Below, one piece after another: positions 26,758 through 36,477 of a stretch of DNA of 64,000 bases (position 1 is its first letter; each line of letters begins with the position of its first letter). A program made the position numbers and the translations under genes. Below the pieces are notes generated by a model. That model had not been told where the DNA came from, did not search any database, and saw only the letters and a list, made by a program, of their open reading frames with translations. The DNA lies in assembly GCA_002842755.1 (NCBI GenBank), contig PHDU01000002.1, positions 62,001-126,000 of the forward strand, given 5' to 3'. The DNA is from Bacteroidetes bacterium HGW-Bacteroidetes-1 (GTDB lineage: Bacteria > Bacteroidota > Bacteroidia > Bacteroidales > F082).

Positions 26758-27783
26758 ATGAAATTATTTTTTACCATTATCTTTTTCCTTGCTTTTTTTA
26801 ACGAGAGTTTTGGGCAATGCTGTGCAATTGGTGGAGGGAGTCCTCTTGCTGGTGATGTATCGCAGGGAGTATTGAAAGACAAACAATTTGAAATTAGCTC
26901 TAATTATCAATTTACTCATTCAACCAATTTTCTTACCGAGCGTACCCGGGACACCAACTTTTTGGAAAAATTCAGCAGTCAATACCTTTATTCACGCATT
27001 GCATTTGGTCTATCAGAAAGGTTGACTATGTCAATTGAACTTGGCTATTGGCTTGAAAAAAATCAAGTTGGATTGGTCGGCAGAGACTCTTATCTTTCAA
27101 AGGGTATTAGTGATCTGATTCTGTTTCCACGGTATAATATTATCAAGTCAGGTGCACAAAATAAGTTCACGGAACTCACTTTCGGAATGGGTTTTAAAAT
27201 TCCACTTGGAAGCTTCAATGACTCAATTGGAATGATAGAGCCGTTCTCAGGAGAAACCCTTTACAGCACCAAACCACCTGCAGTACAAGCCACTTCCGGA
27301 GCACACGACCTTATCTTTCGACTTTTTTACTCCGGCGGCATTCCTTCTAGTCGCTTTAAGCTTTCTGCCAATGCTGTTTATATACTTAAAGGGTGGAATC
27401 CATTGGGTGAAAAACTAGGAAATTATGCCAGTTTTGGCATTTTTATTGGTCGCACTTTTTTTGAAAAAATGAACGCGGTAATTCAGATAAAAAGTGAATG
27501 GATCGATAAAATGAGAATTAATTCAGATCTAATGATGGTATCTTTCCCCAATTACGATCCTGAAGCAACTGGAAGTAAAAAAATCTTTATTGCCCCACAA
27601 CTGAGCTATCTGCTACAAAACAGGTTTACTTTCTTTTTGCAAAGTGAATTTCCAATTTATCAACAAGTCAATAAAACTCAGATTGCATCACAAACACAGT
27701 TCACGATTGGTTTAACCTATAGATTTATGGCTAAAAATTCAGGAATTATTAATCCCACCATTGTTATTCCACCGGGTAGCTGA
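26758..27783 (+). CDS. Putative outer-membrane beta-barrel protein
   Basis: The 341-residue sequence starts with a signal peptide (MKLFFTIIFFLAFFNESFGQ). The mature N-terminus begins with two adjacent cysteines in a Gly-rich segment (CCAIGGGSPLAGDVSQGVL). The remainder alternates short strands and turns (FEISSNYQFTH, SIELGYWL, ELTFGMGFKIPLG, LSANAVYIL) and ends in an aromatic-terminated strand FTIGLTYRF, all consistent with a transporter-type outer-membrane barrel. The conserved double cysteine at the mature end could bind metal or be a disulfide target for the upstream redoxin; this is inference. No specific family name is assigned. Confidence 0.65.
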   Translation: MKLFFTIIFFLAFFNESFGQCCAIGGGSPLAGDVSQGVLKDKQFEISSNYQFTHSTNFLTERTRDTNFLEKFSSQYLYSRIAFGLSERLTMSIELGYWLEKNQVGLVGRDSYLSKGISDLILFPRYNIIKSGAQNKFTELTFGMGFKIPLGSFNDSIGMIEPFSGETLYSTKPPAVQATSGAHDLIFRLFYSGGIPSSRFKLSANAVYILKGWNPLGEKLGNYASFGIFIGRTFFEKMNAVIQIKSEWIDKMRINSDLMMVSFPNYDPEATGSKKIFIAPQLSYLLQNRFTFFLQSEFPIYQQVNKTQIASQTQFTIGLTYRFMAKNSGIINPTIVIPPGS

Positions 27784-27817
27784 TGTCTTGACAAAAGAAA
27801 TCCTAACAATTATCTTT

Positions 27818-30800
27818 TTATGCTTCAAATTCAAGGAGATGGCGTAGAGCAAAAAGCGCTCCGTTTACTGTGGACACACCCATGAGATATAGCATGAGCT
27901 TTTCATTTGATTCTTTTATCCGGCAGGTTTTGGGGTTTGCCTGAAGAAATTTCAGAATTTTAGAAAAACGTTCTGTTTGAAAGTATGCCGACTGCTGATC
28001 GCTGATGAAATAGGCAATCAAAGTCTTGTTGCGCAAAACAACTTTTTCAAAACCAAGTTCACGAGCCATCCAACGCAATCGGATGGTATTAATCAAATCA
28101 GATGCTTCTCTCGGTACAGGTCCAAAACGATCAATAAGTCTCTCCGTAAAATATCCAAGATTCTCTTCGGAATGAATATTATCAAGCTCATTGTAAAGGC
28201 TAATACGCTCGGAAGAGGAGTCAATGTAATAAGGCGGCAATAATATTTCCATATCCGATTCAATGACGCAATCTTTCACAAAGTGTTTTGGCTTGTCCAT
28301 TTTAAACACATCAGAAAACTCACTTTCTTTAAGCTCCTGAATTGCCTCATCCAAAATTTTATGAAACATTTCAAACCCTATTTCGCTTATAAAACCACTT
28401 TGTTCGCCACCAAGCAAATTGCCTGCACCCCTGATATCAAGGTCCCGCATAGCGATATTAAAACCACTTCCCAATCCTGAAAAATCTTCTATCGCACGCA
28501 GTCTTTTCTGGGCTTCACTGCTTAGCGAAGCCATGGGTGGCGTTAAAAGATAACAGAAAGCCTTCTTGTTTGATCTACCAACCCTGCCGCGCAACTGATG
28601 CAGGTCGCTGAGACCATAGTTTTGGGCATCATTGATAAGGATGGTATTTGCATTTGAAATGTCAAGTCCCGATTCGATAATCGTAGTTGCCAAAAGCACG
28701 TCGTAATCACCTTCAATGAAACCGAGCATCACTCTTTCCAGTTTTTCTCCTTCCATCTGGCCATGCGCCACACCAATACGCACTCCGGGAACAAACCGCA
28801 GCAACATATCATAAACATCCAATATATTTTGAACGCGATTATGGACAAAAAAAACCTGACCATCTCTTGCCATTTCAAAATGTATGGCTTCACGAATAAG
28901 TTCTTCATTGAAGGATCTGATTTCAGTCTGTACAGGGAAACGATTTGGTGGTGGTGTATTGATAATACTCAAATCGCGTGCCCCCATCATTGAAAACTGA
29001 AGAGTTCGAGGAATAGGTGTGGCAGTAAGCGTGAGTGTATCCACATTGGCTTTTATCTGTTTCAGCTTCTCTTTTGCTGCTACACCGAATTTTTGTTCTT
29101 CGTCAATAATGAGTAGTCCCAAATCTTTAAACACTACGTCTTTGCTGATAATTCTGTGGGTACCAATAAGAATATCGACTTTGCCTCCATTGAGCCGGTC
29201 GAGCGTTTCCTTTTGCTTTGCAGCCGATTTGAAACGATTAATGTAATCCACTGTTACCGGAAAATCGGATAGTCTGTCGGAGAAAGTCTTATAATGCTGC
29301 AATGCCAGAATAGTTGTTGGCACAAGTATAGCAACCTGCTTGGAGTCATTAACGGCTTTAAAAGCTGCCCTTATAGCAATTTCAGTTTTACCAAAGCCCA
29401 CGTCTCCACAAATAAGCCGGTCCATAGGAGATTCCGACTCCATATCTGCTTTCACATCCATGGTTGACTTTAATTGGTCAGGAGTATCTTCATAAATAAA
29501 TGAGGCCTCAAGTTCATTTTGGAGATAGGTATCAGGCATAAACTGAAACCCTTTGCTGGCCTTACGTTTAGCATATAACTTAATCAGATCACGGGCAATA
29601 TCTTTAACCCTCCCTTTGGCTTTGTTTTTGAGTTTATTCCAGGCATTCGATCCTAATTTGTTAAGCGAAGGTTCAGTACCATCCTTACCGCTGTATTTTG
29701 CAATCCGATGCAATGAATGGATACTCACATAAAGGATATCATCATTTTTATAGATAAGTCGAATAGCTTCCTGCTTTTTGCCATTGTTGTCAATAATCTC
29801 CAGCCCATCATAACGTCCAATTCCATGATCAATATGACTCACAAAATCACCCTGTTTTAAATCATGGAGTTCACTGAGGGTAACCGCTTCTTTGCTTGCA
29901 AAGCCTTCACGAAGGTGAAACTTATGGTAACGCTCAAAGATTTGATGATCAGTATAAACAGCAATTTTAAGAACGTTATCGGTAAATCCTGCATAAAGGC
30001 TATGGTAAACGGGCTTAAATAGCGCTTTATCAATTTCTGATGTATTATGTTGAATATCGTCTAAAATAGCAATTAATCGTTCGATCTGCTTGCTGTTGTC
30101 TGAAAGAATATATGCCAAAAATCCTTCTTTTTGTTTCTTTTGAAGATCCTCAAGTAAAAGTTTGAAATTTTTATTAAAAGTGGGTTGAGGGATCGTTGAA
30201 AATTTTGTTTCATAGCTTGCATCCAAACTACTCCTGTTTCCTATTTCTACAGTTAAAAAAGTTTTCAGTGATGCAACAACCTCTTGGCCTTCAACAAATA
30301 GTCGCTCAGGATTTTGCAAAGGATTTATTTCATCAGTTTTGCTAAAAACAAGCTTTGCTTTTTGAAACTCGGCATCAATGCGAGCCTCAATTGAGCCTGC
30401 TTCTTCAACCCATATCATTGTACCTGTGGGCAAGTATTCAAGTATGGTTTCGCGCTTTGTTTCAATCATCCGATCCAAAATGTTTGGCAACAGGCTTATG
30501 CGCGTTAACGTTTGTAATGACAATTGGTTTACCGGATCAAAGGTTCGTATTGATTCCACCTCATCACCAAAAAACTCCAAACGGTAAGGATAATCATTAG
30601 AAAATGAGAATACATCCAATATTCCTCCGCGAATAGAAAACTGCCCTGGCTCAACCACAAAGTCAACGCGCTCAAAATTGTATTCCGAGAGTACATCAGA
30701 TACAAAATCAAGCGAAACCTTTTCAGATATTTTTATTTTAAGCGTATTATTAGAAAGGTAATTGCGAGTAACGACCTTTTCACTCAACGCCTCAGGGTAA

Positions 30801-31186
30801 GTGATAACAAAAGTCTTTCGCTCGCTACCCGACAAACGACTTAAAACCTCTGCACGAGAAAGGATGAAAGTATTATCAGATTTTTCAGGTTCGTATGGCT
30901 TTTTATATGAAGTTGGATAAAACAGAACTTGTTTCTTATTATAATCCTGGTTCCTTTCGTTAAAAAGACTCTCCAGGTCATTATAAAAATAAGCTGCCGC
31001 CTCGCGATCAGGACAAATAATAAAATGCTGCCCCCCCGTTATTTCTGCTATTGCTGAAAAGCACAGAGCCTTGGATGACCCTGTTAAACCGCTAATCAAT
31101 AAATGTTTATGCTGTTTCAAAGCTTCTGAAAGTGGCTTCAAAGCAGGATGTTCCCGAAATATTTCCAGAAGTGAAGAGCTGCTCAA
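27818..31186 (-). CDS. mfd: Transcription-repair coupling factor Mfd
   Basis: Mfd removes RNA polymerase stalled at DNA damage and recruits UvrA. The 1122-residue protein has a UvrB-like N-terminal module (about 1-330, LDVFSFSNDYPYRLEFFGDEVE), a CarD-like RNA-polymerase-interacting domain (about 435-510, DFVSHIDHGIGRYDGLE) and a RecG-like SF2 translocase. The translocase has Walker A CGDVGFGKTE, DEEQ (LLIIDEEQKFG), TATPIPRTLQ and the QLRGRVGRSN motif. The TRCF C-terminal D7 domain (about 980-1090) closes the protein. All parts are intact and the length is normal. The stop lies about 35 bp from the convergent barrel gene, with no hairpin between them. The promoter 31206-31234 is a good consensus match. 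Confidence 0.96.
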   Translation of the reverse strand: MSSSSLLEIFREHPALKPLSEALKQHKHLLISGLTGSSKALCFSAIAEITGGQHFIICPDREAAAYFYNDLESLFNERNQDYNKKQVLFYPTSYKKPYEPEKSDNTFILSRAEVLSRLSGSERKTFVITYPEALSEKVVTRNYLSNNTLKIKISEKVSLDFVSDVLSEYNFERVDFVVEPGQFSIRGGILDVFSFSNDYPYRLEFFGDEVESIRTFDPVNQLSLQTLTRISLLPNILDRMIETKRETILEYLPTGTMIWVEEAGSIEARIDAEFQKAKLVFSKTDEINPLQNPERLFVEGQEVVASLKTFLTVEIGNRSSLDASYETKFSTIPQPTFNKNFKLLLEDLQKKQKEGFLAYILSDNSKQIERLIAILDDIQHNTSEIDKALFKPVYHSLYAGFTDNVLKIAVYTDHQIFERYHKFHLREGFASKEAVTLSELHDLKQGDFVSHIDHGIGRYDGLEIIDNNGKKQEAIRLIYKNDDILYVSIHSLHRIAKYSGKDGTEPSLNKLGSNAWNKLKNKAKGRVKDIARDLIKLYAKRKASKGFQFMPDTYLQNELEASFIYEDTPDQLKSTMDVKADMESESPMDRLICGDVGFGKTEIAIRAAFKAVNDSKQVAILVPTTILALQHYKTFSDRLSDFPVTVDYINRFKSAAKQKETLDRLNGGKVDILIGTHRIISKDVVFKDLGLLIIDEEQKFGVAAKEKLKQIKANVDTLTLTATPIPRTLQFSMMGARDLSIINTPPPNRFPVQTEIRSFNEELIREAIHFEMARDGQVFFVHNRVQNILDVYDMLLRFVPGVRIGVAHGQMEGEKLERVMLGFIEGDYDVLLATTIIESGLDISNANTILINDAQNYGLSDLHQLRGRVGRSNKKAFCYLLTPPMASLSSEAQKRLRAIEDFSGLGSGFNIAMRDLDIRGAGNLLGGEQSGFISEIGFEMFHKILDEAIQELKESEFSDVFKMDKPKHFVKDCVIESDMEILLPPYYIDSSSERISLYNELDNIHSEENLGYFTERLIDRFGPVPREASDLINTIRLRWMARELGFEKVVLRNKTLIAYFISDQQSAYFQTERFSKILKFLQANPKTCRIKESNEKLMLYLMGVSTVNGALFALRHLLEFEA

Positions 31187-31205
31187 TACTATAAATTTTC
31201 GGCCC

Positions 31206-31234
31206 CAAAGATAGTTATTTCAACTGTGTCTCAA
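31206..31234 (-). promoter_or_regulatory. Putative promoter of mfd
   Basis: The minus strand reads TTGAGAC, then TATCTTTG with an 18-nt spacer. The -7 box ends about 20 bp from the mfd ATG. Confidence 0.5.
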
Positions 31235-31335
31235 TATTTCACCCCTTATTCAAATAGATATCAAACAAAGGCTTATTTGCAAATATTAAGAGAGATGACA
31301 GTGTTTTTACTACTTTTGACGAAATTTTATTTAGA

Positions 31336-32355
31336 ATGATTCTTCATAACAAGATTGACAAAGAAATATTAAAAAAGCGTTTGGCAGAAGAGCCCTTTAA
31401 ACGAAAAACACTTTCATTTTATAAATTTGTTGAGATACAAGATGTTGAGAAATTTCGCGACGAACTCTACATTCGATGGAATGAAATGCAGGTTTTTGGG
31501 CGAATTTATGTTGCTAAGGAGGGAATCAATGCACAGCTGAGTGTACCGGAGCATCAAATGGAGTCATTGAATGAGTTCGTTGAAAACCATTCTTATTTAA
31601 AAGGAGTCTTACTCAATTTTGCTATTGAAGATGATGGAAAATCTTTCTACAAACTCAGGATTTTGGTTAAGCATAAGATTCTATCCGATGGCCTTGTCAA
31701 CAGCGAGTTCAACATTTACGATGTAGCGAAACATCTTGACGCGCTTTCATACAATCAGAAACTTAGCGAACCTAATACAGTTGTTATCGACCTGCGCAAC
31801 CATTATGAACACGAAGTTGGTCATTTTGAAGGAGCGGTTCTGCCGGATGTAAATACCTACAAAGAGTCGATTCCGATCATTGTAGATATGCTGGAAAATA
31901 AACAACCCGACAATATTATGCTTTATTGCACCGGAGGTATCCGATGCGAAAAATTTTCGGCTTATCTTCGGCATAAAGGATTCAAAAATGTTTTTCAGCT
32001 CAAGGGAGGCGTTATCAATTATGCTCATCAGGTTAAAAAATCTGGCGTTGAAAGCAAATTTATTGGTAAGAATTTTGTTTTTGATGACCGCATGGGTGAG
32101 CGGGTAACCCATGATATTATCGCGCATTGTCATCAATGTGGCGAACCGGCCGATACCCATAAGAACTGTGCTAACGATGCCTGCCATTTGCTCTTCATCC
32201 AATGCGATAAATGCGCTTCTCAATTCAATAACTGTTGTTCGAATGATTGTTTGGAAGCAACCTTGCTCTCAACAGAGGTTCAAAAGCAACTCCGTAAAGG
32301 AAAAGTGCATGCCAATGCCCATCATAAAAGTAAATTCAAGGTTGTTGCAGTCTGA
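31336..32355 (+). CDS. trhO: tRNA uridine(34) hydroxylase (rhodanese-family TrhO)
   Basis: TrhO introduces the 5-hydroxyl group of cmo5U/mo5U at tRNA position 34 in an oxygen-dependent reaction. The 339-residue protein has the family layout: an N-terminal acylphosphatase-like domain (WNEMQVFGRIYVAKEGINAQL), a rhodanese domain with the active-site Cys loop LYCTGGIRCEKFSAYLRHKGF (about residues 195-215) and a Cys-rich C-terminal segment (CHQCGEPADTHKNC, CDKCASQFNNCC) likely to bind zinc. The start MILHNKIDKEILKKRLAEEP is the usual N-terminus. A possible -7 box (TACTTTTG) lies at 31311-31318 without a clear -33. It is convergent with the DUF454 gene. Confidence 0.93.
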   Translation: MILHNKIDKEILKKRLAEEPFKRKTLSFYKFVEIQDVEKFRDELYIRWNEMQVFGRIYVAKEGINAQLSVPEHQMESLNEFVENHSYLKGVLLNFAIEDDGKSFYKLRILVKHKILSDGLVNSEFNIYDVAKHLDALSYNQKLSEPNTVVIDLRNHYEHEVGHFEGAVLPDVNTYKESIPIIVDMLENKQPDNIMLYCTGGIRCEKFSAYLRHKGFKNVFQLKGGVINYAHQVKKSGVESKFIGKNFVFDDRMGERVTHDIIAHCHQCGEPADTHKNCANDACHLLFIQCDKCASQFNNCCSNDCLEATLLSTEVQKQLRKGKVHANAHHKSKFKVVAV

Positions 32356-32395
32356 TTGCTGCAAAAAAATCAGTAAAGCTTATAATTAAAAGGAA

Positions 32396-32758
32396 TTATT
32401 CTTCTTTCCGTCCGGGTGCTTTTGCCATCACGATTGTACCAACAATGCCAACAGCAATCAATATGAGTCTGACAAATAAAATCTCTATAAAAAAGTAAGC
32501 GGAGATAAAAATCATCGCCCACATCATACTAATCGCTCTAATTTTAGTCCTGACACTCATTCCCTTCTGGAAATCTTTGATGTAACCACCTAAAAACCTG
32601 TGATTAAGCAGAGCATTGTAAAGCCGATCTGAACTACGTGCATAAAGATATGCTGAAAGCAAAAGAAAAGAAGTGGTTGGTAAGCCTGGCACCACAATAC
32701 CGATGATGCCAAGTGCGAGCGACAGCGAACCCAAGAAAACAAAAAGTGCTTTTTTCAT
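32396..32758 (-). CDS. DUF454 (YbaN-like) inner-membrane protein
   Basis: A 120-residue integral membrane protein with hydrophobic segments at about 5-23, 28-42 and 75-112. The family signature is clear: LGIIGIVVPGLPTTSFLLL, followed by YARSSDRLYNALLNHRFLGGYI. YbaN/DUF454 proteins are small inner-membrane proteins of unknown function. The N-terminus (MKKALFVFLGSLSLALG) is the family start. Its stop is about 40 bp from the convergent trhO stop. No regulatory signal was seen upstream. Confidence 0.88.
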   Translation of the reverse strand: MKKALFVFLGSLSLALGIIGIVVPGLPTTSFLLLSAYLYARSSDRLYNALLNHRFLGGYIKDFQKGMSVRTKIRAISMMWAMIFISAYFFIEILFVRLILIAVGIVGTIVMAKAPGRKEE

Positions 32759-33093
32759 TGAATCAATTTAACGCAGGCATGATTGCATAATCGCCCGACT
32801 CCAAACATACCTTTTTTAGCCAATTCAAAATGAAAAACGGAATCATTTTTTAACTTTTTAACAATTGAGACTATAATTTTTGAAGACTGGAACATAACAG
32901 GTTTTATAAAAACATCCATCTAAAAACCAAAAACTGACTTTCCCTCAACAGCTTTTTCGGCCCAATATTTGTTTAGATCGATCGTTAATTTATCTTTTGT
33001 TTTAAGAAAAATATTTTTTTAAAACTCAATTAGTTGGAATGAATTGCAACCTAAAGTGAATGTAAAACATCTTAATGTCTTAAACCAAAAAAA
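32759..33093. other. Intergenic region upstream of the barrel-like gene
   Basis: No gene was seen. The region is AT-rich; AATATTTG near 32968 is one base from a -7 consensus for the downstream plus-strand gene, and a -33 element is not evident. Divergent promoters for the DUF454 gene and the 33094 gene must lie here. Confidence 0.3.
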
Positions 33094-33942
33094 ATGAAAA
33101 AATTTCAATTGTTTGCCTTGATGATGCTTTTGTTGATATCAGGCTTTGTTAGTGCTCAAGACATGATTCTCAAAAAAGATGATGAGATCATCAAATGTAA
33201 AATCAAAGAAATAGGGCTGGAAGAAATCAAATACATCCTTCCTGACCATCCCTCTGATTTACTGTTCTCCATCGACAAGGATAGAGTAACGAAAATCATT
33301 CTTGAAAACGGCATGGAGATGGAATTTCAAAAAGCCATGACTGATCCGGCAAACTATAAAGACAACAAGAAAAACGCTCTTAAAATAGAGTTTATGTCGC
33401 CCATTACAGGGAACACCACTTTTGGCTATGAAAGAAGCCTCAAACCTGGCAGAAGTATGGAAGGTGCCTTGGGTATTATTGGATTAGGCCTTGACCAAAA
33501 TGACAATAATGCAGGAGGAGTATTTGTGAAATTTGGATATAAATTCATTAAAGATCCTGACTTTTACCTGAGAGGGATGCGATATTCCCATATTTTAAAA
33601 GGCAGTTATATCAAGCCTGAGCTTGCATTTGGTGTTTTTGGAAGAGATTATTACGACTGGCGTTATGAATCGTCCTATTACGATCAATATGGAAACTGGA
33701 TTTATGTTGAACCTGCTAAAAAGCGCCAGTCGATAGTTTCCGGTACAATACAACTCGTTTTAGGAAAACAATGGGTTTTTGACAACGTTTTTCTGGTTGA
33801 TATGTACGGTGGTATTGGCTATGGATTCAGTGCAGGTGGTGATGATTATGAAATTGGCTATCATTACGGCTATACGATTGCACCATCCGAGTTCCCTGTT
33901 TCATTTTCGGCAGGTCTGAAAATAGGATACCTTTTTAAGTAA
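33094..33942 (+). CDS. Hypothetical exported, barrel-like envelope protein
   Basis: Signal peptide MKKFQLFALMMLLLISGFVSAQ, then a short domain of about 60 residues (DMILKKDDEIIKCKIKEIGLEEIKYI) found at the N-terminus of many Bacteroidota outer-membrane proteins. The last 180 residues have alternating strands with aromatic ends (FVKFGYKFIKD, VSGTIQLVLGKQWVFDN, VDMYGGIGYGFSAGG, FSAGLKIGYLFK), compatible with an 8-strand outer-membrane barrel. The tyrosine-rich loop RDYYDWRYESSYYDQYGNWIY is conspicuous. I do not recognise a named family. A hairpin terminator follows at 33985-34017. Confidence 0.7.
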   Translation: MKKFQLFALMMLLLISGFVSAQDMILKKDDEIIKCKIKEIGLEEIKYILPDHPSDLLFSIDKDRVTKIILENGMEMEFQKAMTDPANYKDNKKNALKIEFMSPITGNTTFGYERSLKPGRSMEGALGIIGLGLDQNDNNAGGVFVKFGYKFIKDPDFYLRGMRYSHILKGSYIKPELAFGVFGRDYYDWRYESSYYDQYGNWIYVEPAKKRQSIVSGTIQLVLGKQWVFDNVFLVDMYGGIGYGFSAGGDDYEIGYHYGYTIAPSEFPVSFSAGLKIGYLFK

Positions 33943-33984
33943 ATCTGTTCACTTTTTTTCTGACGATAAGCATTCTTATTTGAC

Positions 33985-34017
33985 AAAAAAGGCTTCAATA
34001 AAATCGAAGCCTTTTTT
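33985..34017. terminator. Bidirectional terminator between the barrel-like gene and fbp
   Basis: AAAAAAGGCTTC, a 9-nt loop and GAAGCCTTTTTT form a 6-bp GC-containing stem extended by A-T pairs. It lies between convergent genes and ends both. Confidence 0.88.
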
Positions 34018-34037
34018 AATATTACACGGTTATAGAA

Positions 34038-35069
34038 CTATTTATTGCCCAAAACAAACTCCTCATAGAAATCCATGCTGTAGCCGGCCATAAATTCCTC
34101 TGCCTTTTCGACCATACATTTTGAACCAATAATGATCGGTGTACGCTGGTGGATTTCAGTAAGTGGAATATCTAGGATGCGCCTGAAACCATCAGAAGCT
34201 TTGCCACCAGCCTGTTCTGCAAGAAAAGCTACTGGAATACATTCATACATCAACCTTAATTTTCCTTGCGGGTTTTTTCTTGTTCCGGGATATATATAGA
34301 TTCCACCTCGTAGCATATTACGGTGAAAATCGGAAATCAAAGAACCGATATACCGTGTGGTATATGGTCTGTTTGTATCTGGCTCATCTTCCTGACAATA
34401 CTTAATATAACGTTTTATACCTTCCGGAAAATAAAGGTAATTGGCCTCGTTGATCGAATATATGTTTCCTTGTTCACTGATGCGCATATTTTCATGCGAA
34501 AGAATAAAGATGCCGCAGGTGGGGTCGTAGGTGAAGCCATTAACACCATCGCCGGTAGTATAAACCATCATGGTTGAAGACCCATAAATAATATAACCCC
34601 CGCAAACAAGATCGATACCTCCATTCAGAATCTCATCCAGAGTTACCAATTTACCTATTTCTTTTCTCTTATAAATAGCGAAAATGGTACCGATGGGCAC
34701 ATTTACTTCAATATTAGAAGAACCGTCGAGTGGATCAATCGCTACAACATATTTTGCGTTTTTACCAATGTTGCCATCAAAAACTACGACATCTTCATTT
34801 TCTTCTGAAATAATGGCAGCACACTGTCTTCCGTTTCGAAGAGCCTTGATAAACTCATTGTTGGCAATGACATCGAGCTTTTTCTGGCTCTCTCCCTGCA
34901 CATTCACAGTGCCTTCATATCCAAGAATGTTTGCAAGGCCTGCGCGGTTTACATCGCGGTTTACTATTTTCCCAGCAATACCCATATCGTTCATCAAGCG
35001 CGAAAACTCGCCGGTTGCATTACCATATTTTTCCTGTTGTTCCCAGATAAATTCTACCAATGTTTTCAT
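34038..35069 (-). CDS. fbp: Class I fructose-1,6-bisphosphatase
   Basis: This gluconeogenic enzyme hydrolyses fructose 1,6-bisphosphate. The 343-residue protein carries the class I signatures: the metal site [35 protein letters not shown] for the first metal-binding acidic residues, and the substrate-binding [30 protein letters not shown]. Length and ends are normal. The minus-strand start at 35069 leaves about 100 bp to the divergent aspartokinase gene. Transcription ends at the 33985-34017 terminator. Confidence 0.95.
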   Translation of the reverse strand: MKTLVEFIWEQQEKYGNATGEFSRLMNDMGIAGKIVNRDVNRAGLANILGYEGTVNVQGESQKKLDVIANNEFIKALRNGRQCAAIISEENEDVVVFDGNIGKNAKYVVAIDPLDGSSNIEVNVPIGTIFAIYKRKEIGKLVTLDEILNGGIDLVCGGYIIYGSSTMMVYTTGDGVNGFTYDPTCGIFILSHENMRISEQGNIYSINEANYLYFPEGIKRYIKYCQEDEPDTNRPYTTRYIGSLISDFHRNMLRGGIYIYPGTRKNPQGKLRLMYECIPVAFLAEQAGGKASDGFRRILDIPLTEIHQRTPIIIGSKCMVEKAEEFMAGYSMDFYEEFVLGNK

Positions 35070-35172
35070 TTATACTACTTTAGATAAGAAAGGATTTTAC
35101 TTTGTTCATCGGACTGAACGCTTCTATGCAAATGTATTACTTTTGCCTTGTAAAACAAAAAGATTCCGGCAG

Positions 35173-36453
35173 ATGGTAAAAGTTTTCAAATTCGGGGGCG
35201 CATCCGTCAAAAGCTCAGAGGCATTGCGGAATCTCAAAAGAATCCTTTCCACTGTTGAATATGATACGATTTTGATGGTAGTTTCCGCAATGGGGAAAAC
35301 TACCAATGCCCTCGAAAGAATTCTTTTTAGTGCACGTAACAAAACCGTTGAATTTGAATTTCTTTTCAGCCAGCTAAAAAACTTTCACCAAAATATTTGC
35401 ATTGACCTGTTCGATAAGGATCAACCGGAACTGAATTCGGAATTGGAGCACCTTTTCTCAAGCTTGCATCATCTTCTTGTTCATCAAGAAATATCATTGT
35501 CTTATGATGAGTATTACGACCAAACGGTGAGCTATGGGGAATTGCTTGCTACAACTATAGTAGGTTATTATTTGATTCATGAAGGATTTTCGTTAAAGGT
35601 TATAGACGCGCGACTGTATGTAAAAACAGACCAACAGTTCAGGTCAGCTACAATTGACTGGCAATCTACTGAAGAAAGAATAAAGACACTCCATCAAGAA
35701 TTCAAGCACCATACAATCCTTCTCACGCAAGGATTCATTGGGAGCTCCCAGGAAGGTTTAACCACTACGCTTGGCCGTGAAGGTTCTGATTTTACTGCTG
35801 CAATTTTTGCATATTGTCTCGAAGCAGAAGAAGTCGTCATTTGGAAAGATGTAGCAGGGTTGCTAAATGCTGACCCCAAACGCTTTAATGCAACTCAAAA
35901 ACTGGAACAGATTTCCTATGCAGAAGCCATAGAACTTGCCTATTATGGAGCAACGGTAATCCATCCCAAAACCATTAAACCACTTCAAAATAAATCAATT
36001 CCTTTAAAAGTGCAATCATTTCTGGAATCAAATAATGCACCATCGGTAATTGATAAGAATGCCGAATATGACACAGACATACCCTCATACATTATTAAAG
36101 AAAATCAATTGCTGATCAGTATTAGTCCGAGAGACTTTTCATTTATGGATGAAGCCAAACTTCATTTCATTTTCGGAGTCTTCAACGCTTCAAAAATTCA
36201 TACTAATCTGATTCAGACCTCCGCCATCAGTTTGTCTGTTTGTATCGATGATGATTCGATAAAGCTAAACGAGCTTCTTCAATCTCTCAATAAAGACTAC
36301 GCTGTGAAATATAACAACAATCTCAACTTGCTTACTATCAGACATTATTCGGAAGAGGACGCAAAAAGATCCGTTGAAAGCTATAAAATTCTTTTGGAGC
36401 AACGCAGCAGAGTAACATTGCAGTTGGTGGTGAAGCGATTGAGTCAGGAATAA
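35173..36453 (+). CDS. Aspartate kinase
   Basis: The ORF track extends this frame to 34684, deep into antisense fbp; the real start is the ATG at 35173 (MVKVFKFGGASVKSSEALRN), leaving 426 aa. The kinase domain (about 1-280) shows KFGGASV, SYGELLATTIV, TQGFIGSSQEG, TTLGREGSDFTAA and the AEVV-like VVIWKDVAGLLNADP. The C-terminal 130 residues are regulatory ACT-like sequence (LLISISPRDFSFMDEAKLHFIFG). It phosphorylates aspartate at the head of the lysine/threonine/methionine pathway. No homoserine dehydrogenase is fused. A -7-like TACTTTTG lies at 35138-35145. Which isozyme it is cannot be told. Confidence 0.92.
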   Translation: MVKVFKFGGASVKSSEALRNLKRILSTVEYDTILMVVSAMGKTTNALERILFSARNKTVEFEFLFSQLKNFHQNICIDLFDKDQPELNSELEHLFSSLHHLLVHQEISLSYDEYYDQTVSYGELLATTIVGYYLIHEGFSLKVIDARLYVKTDQQFRSATIDWQSTEERIKTLHQEFKHHTILLTQGFIGSSQEGLTTTLGREGSDFTAAIFAYCLEAEEVVIWKDVAGLLNADPKRFNATQKLEQISYAEAIELAYYGATVIHPKTIKPLQNKSIPLKVQSFLESNNAPSVIDKNAEYDTDIPSYIIKENQLLISISPRDFSFMDEAKLHFIFGVFNASKIHTNLIQTSAISLSVCIDDDSIKLNELLQSLNKDYAVKYNNNLNLLTIRHYSEEDAKRSVESYKILLEQRSRVTLQLVVKRLSQE

Positions 36454-36477
36454 TGAGTTCCCGATCACTTTATTAAA

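Noticed and set aside
31747-32223. 158-codon minus-strand ORF inside trhO
   Set aside because: It is antisense to a fully recognisable trhO gene and has no family motifs.
34684-35172. Upstream extension of the aspartokinase frame in the ORF track
   Set aside because: It is antisense to fbp and shows no kinase-family sequence; the family N-terminus starts at the ATG at 35173.
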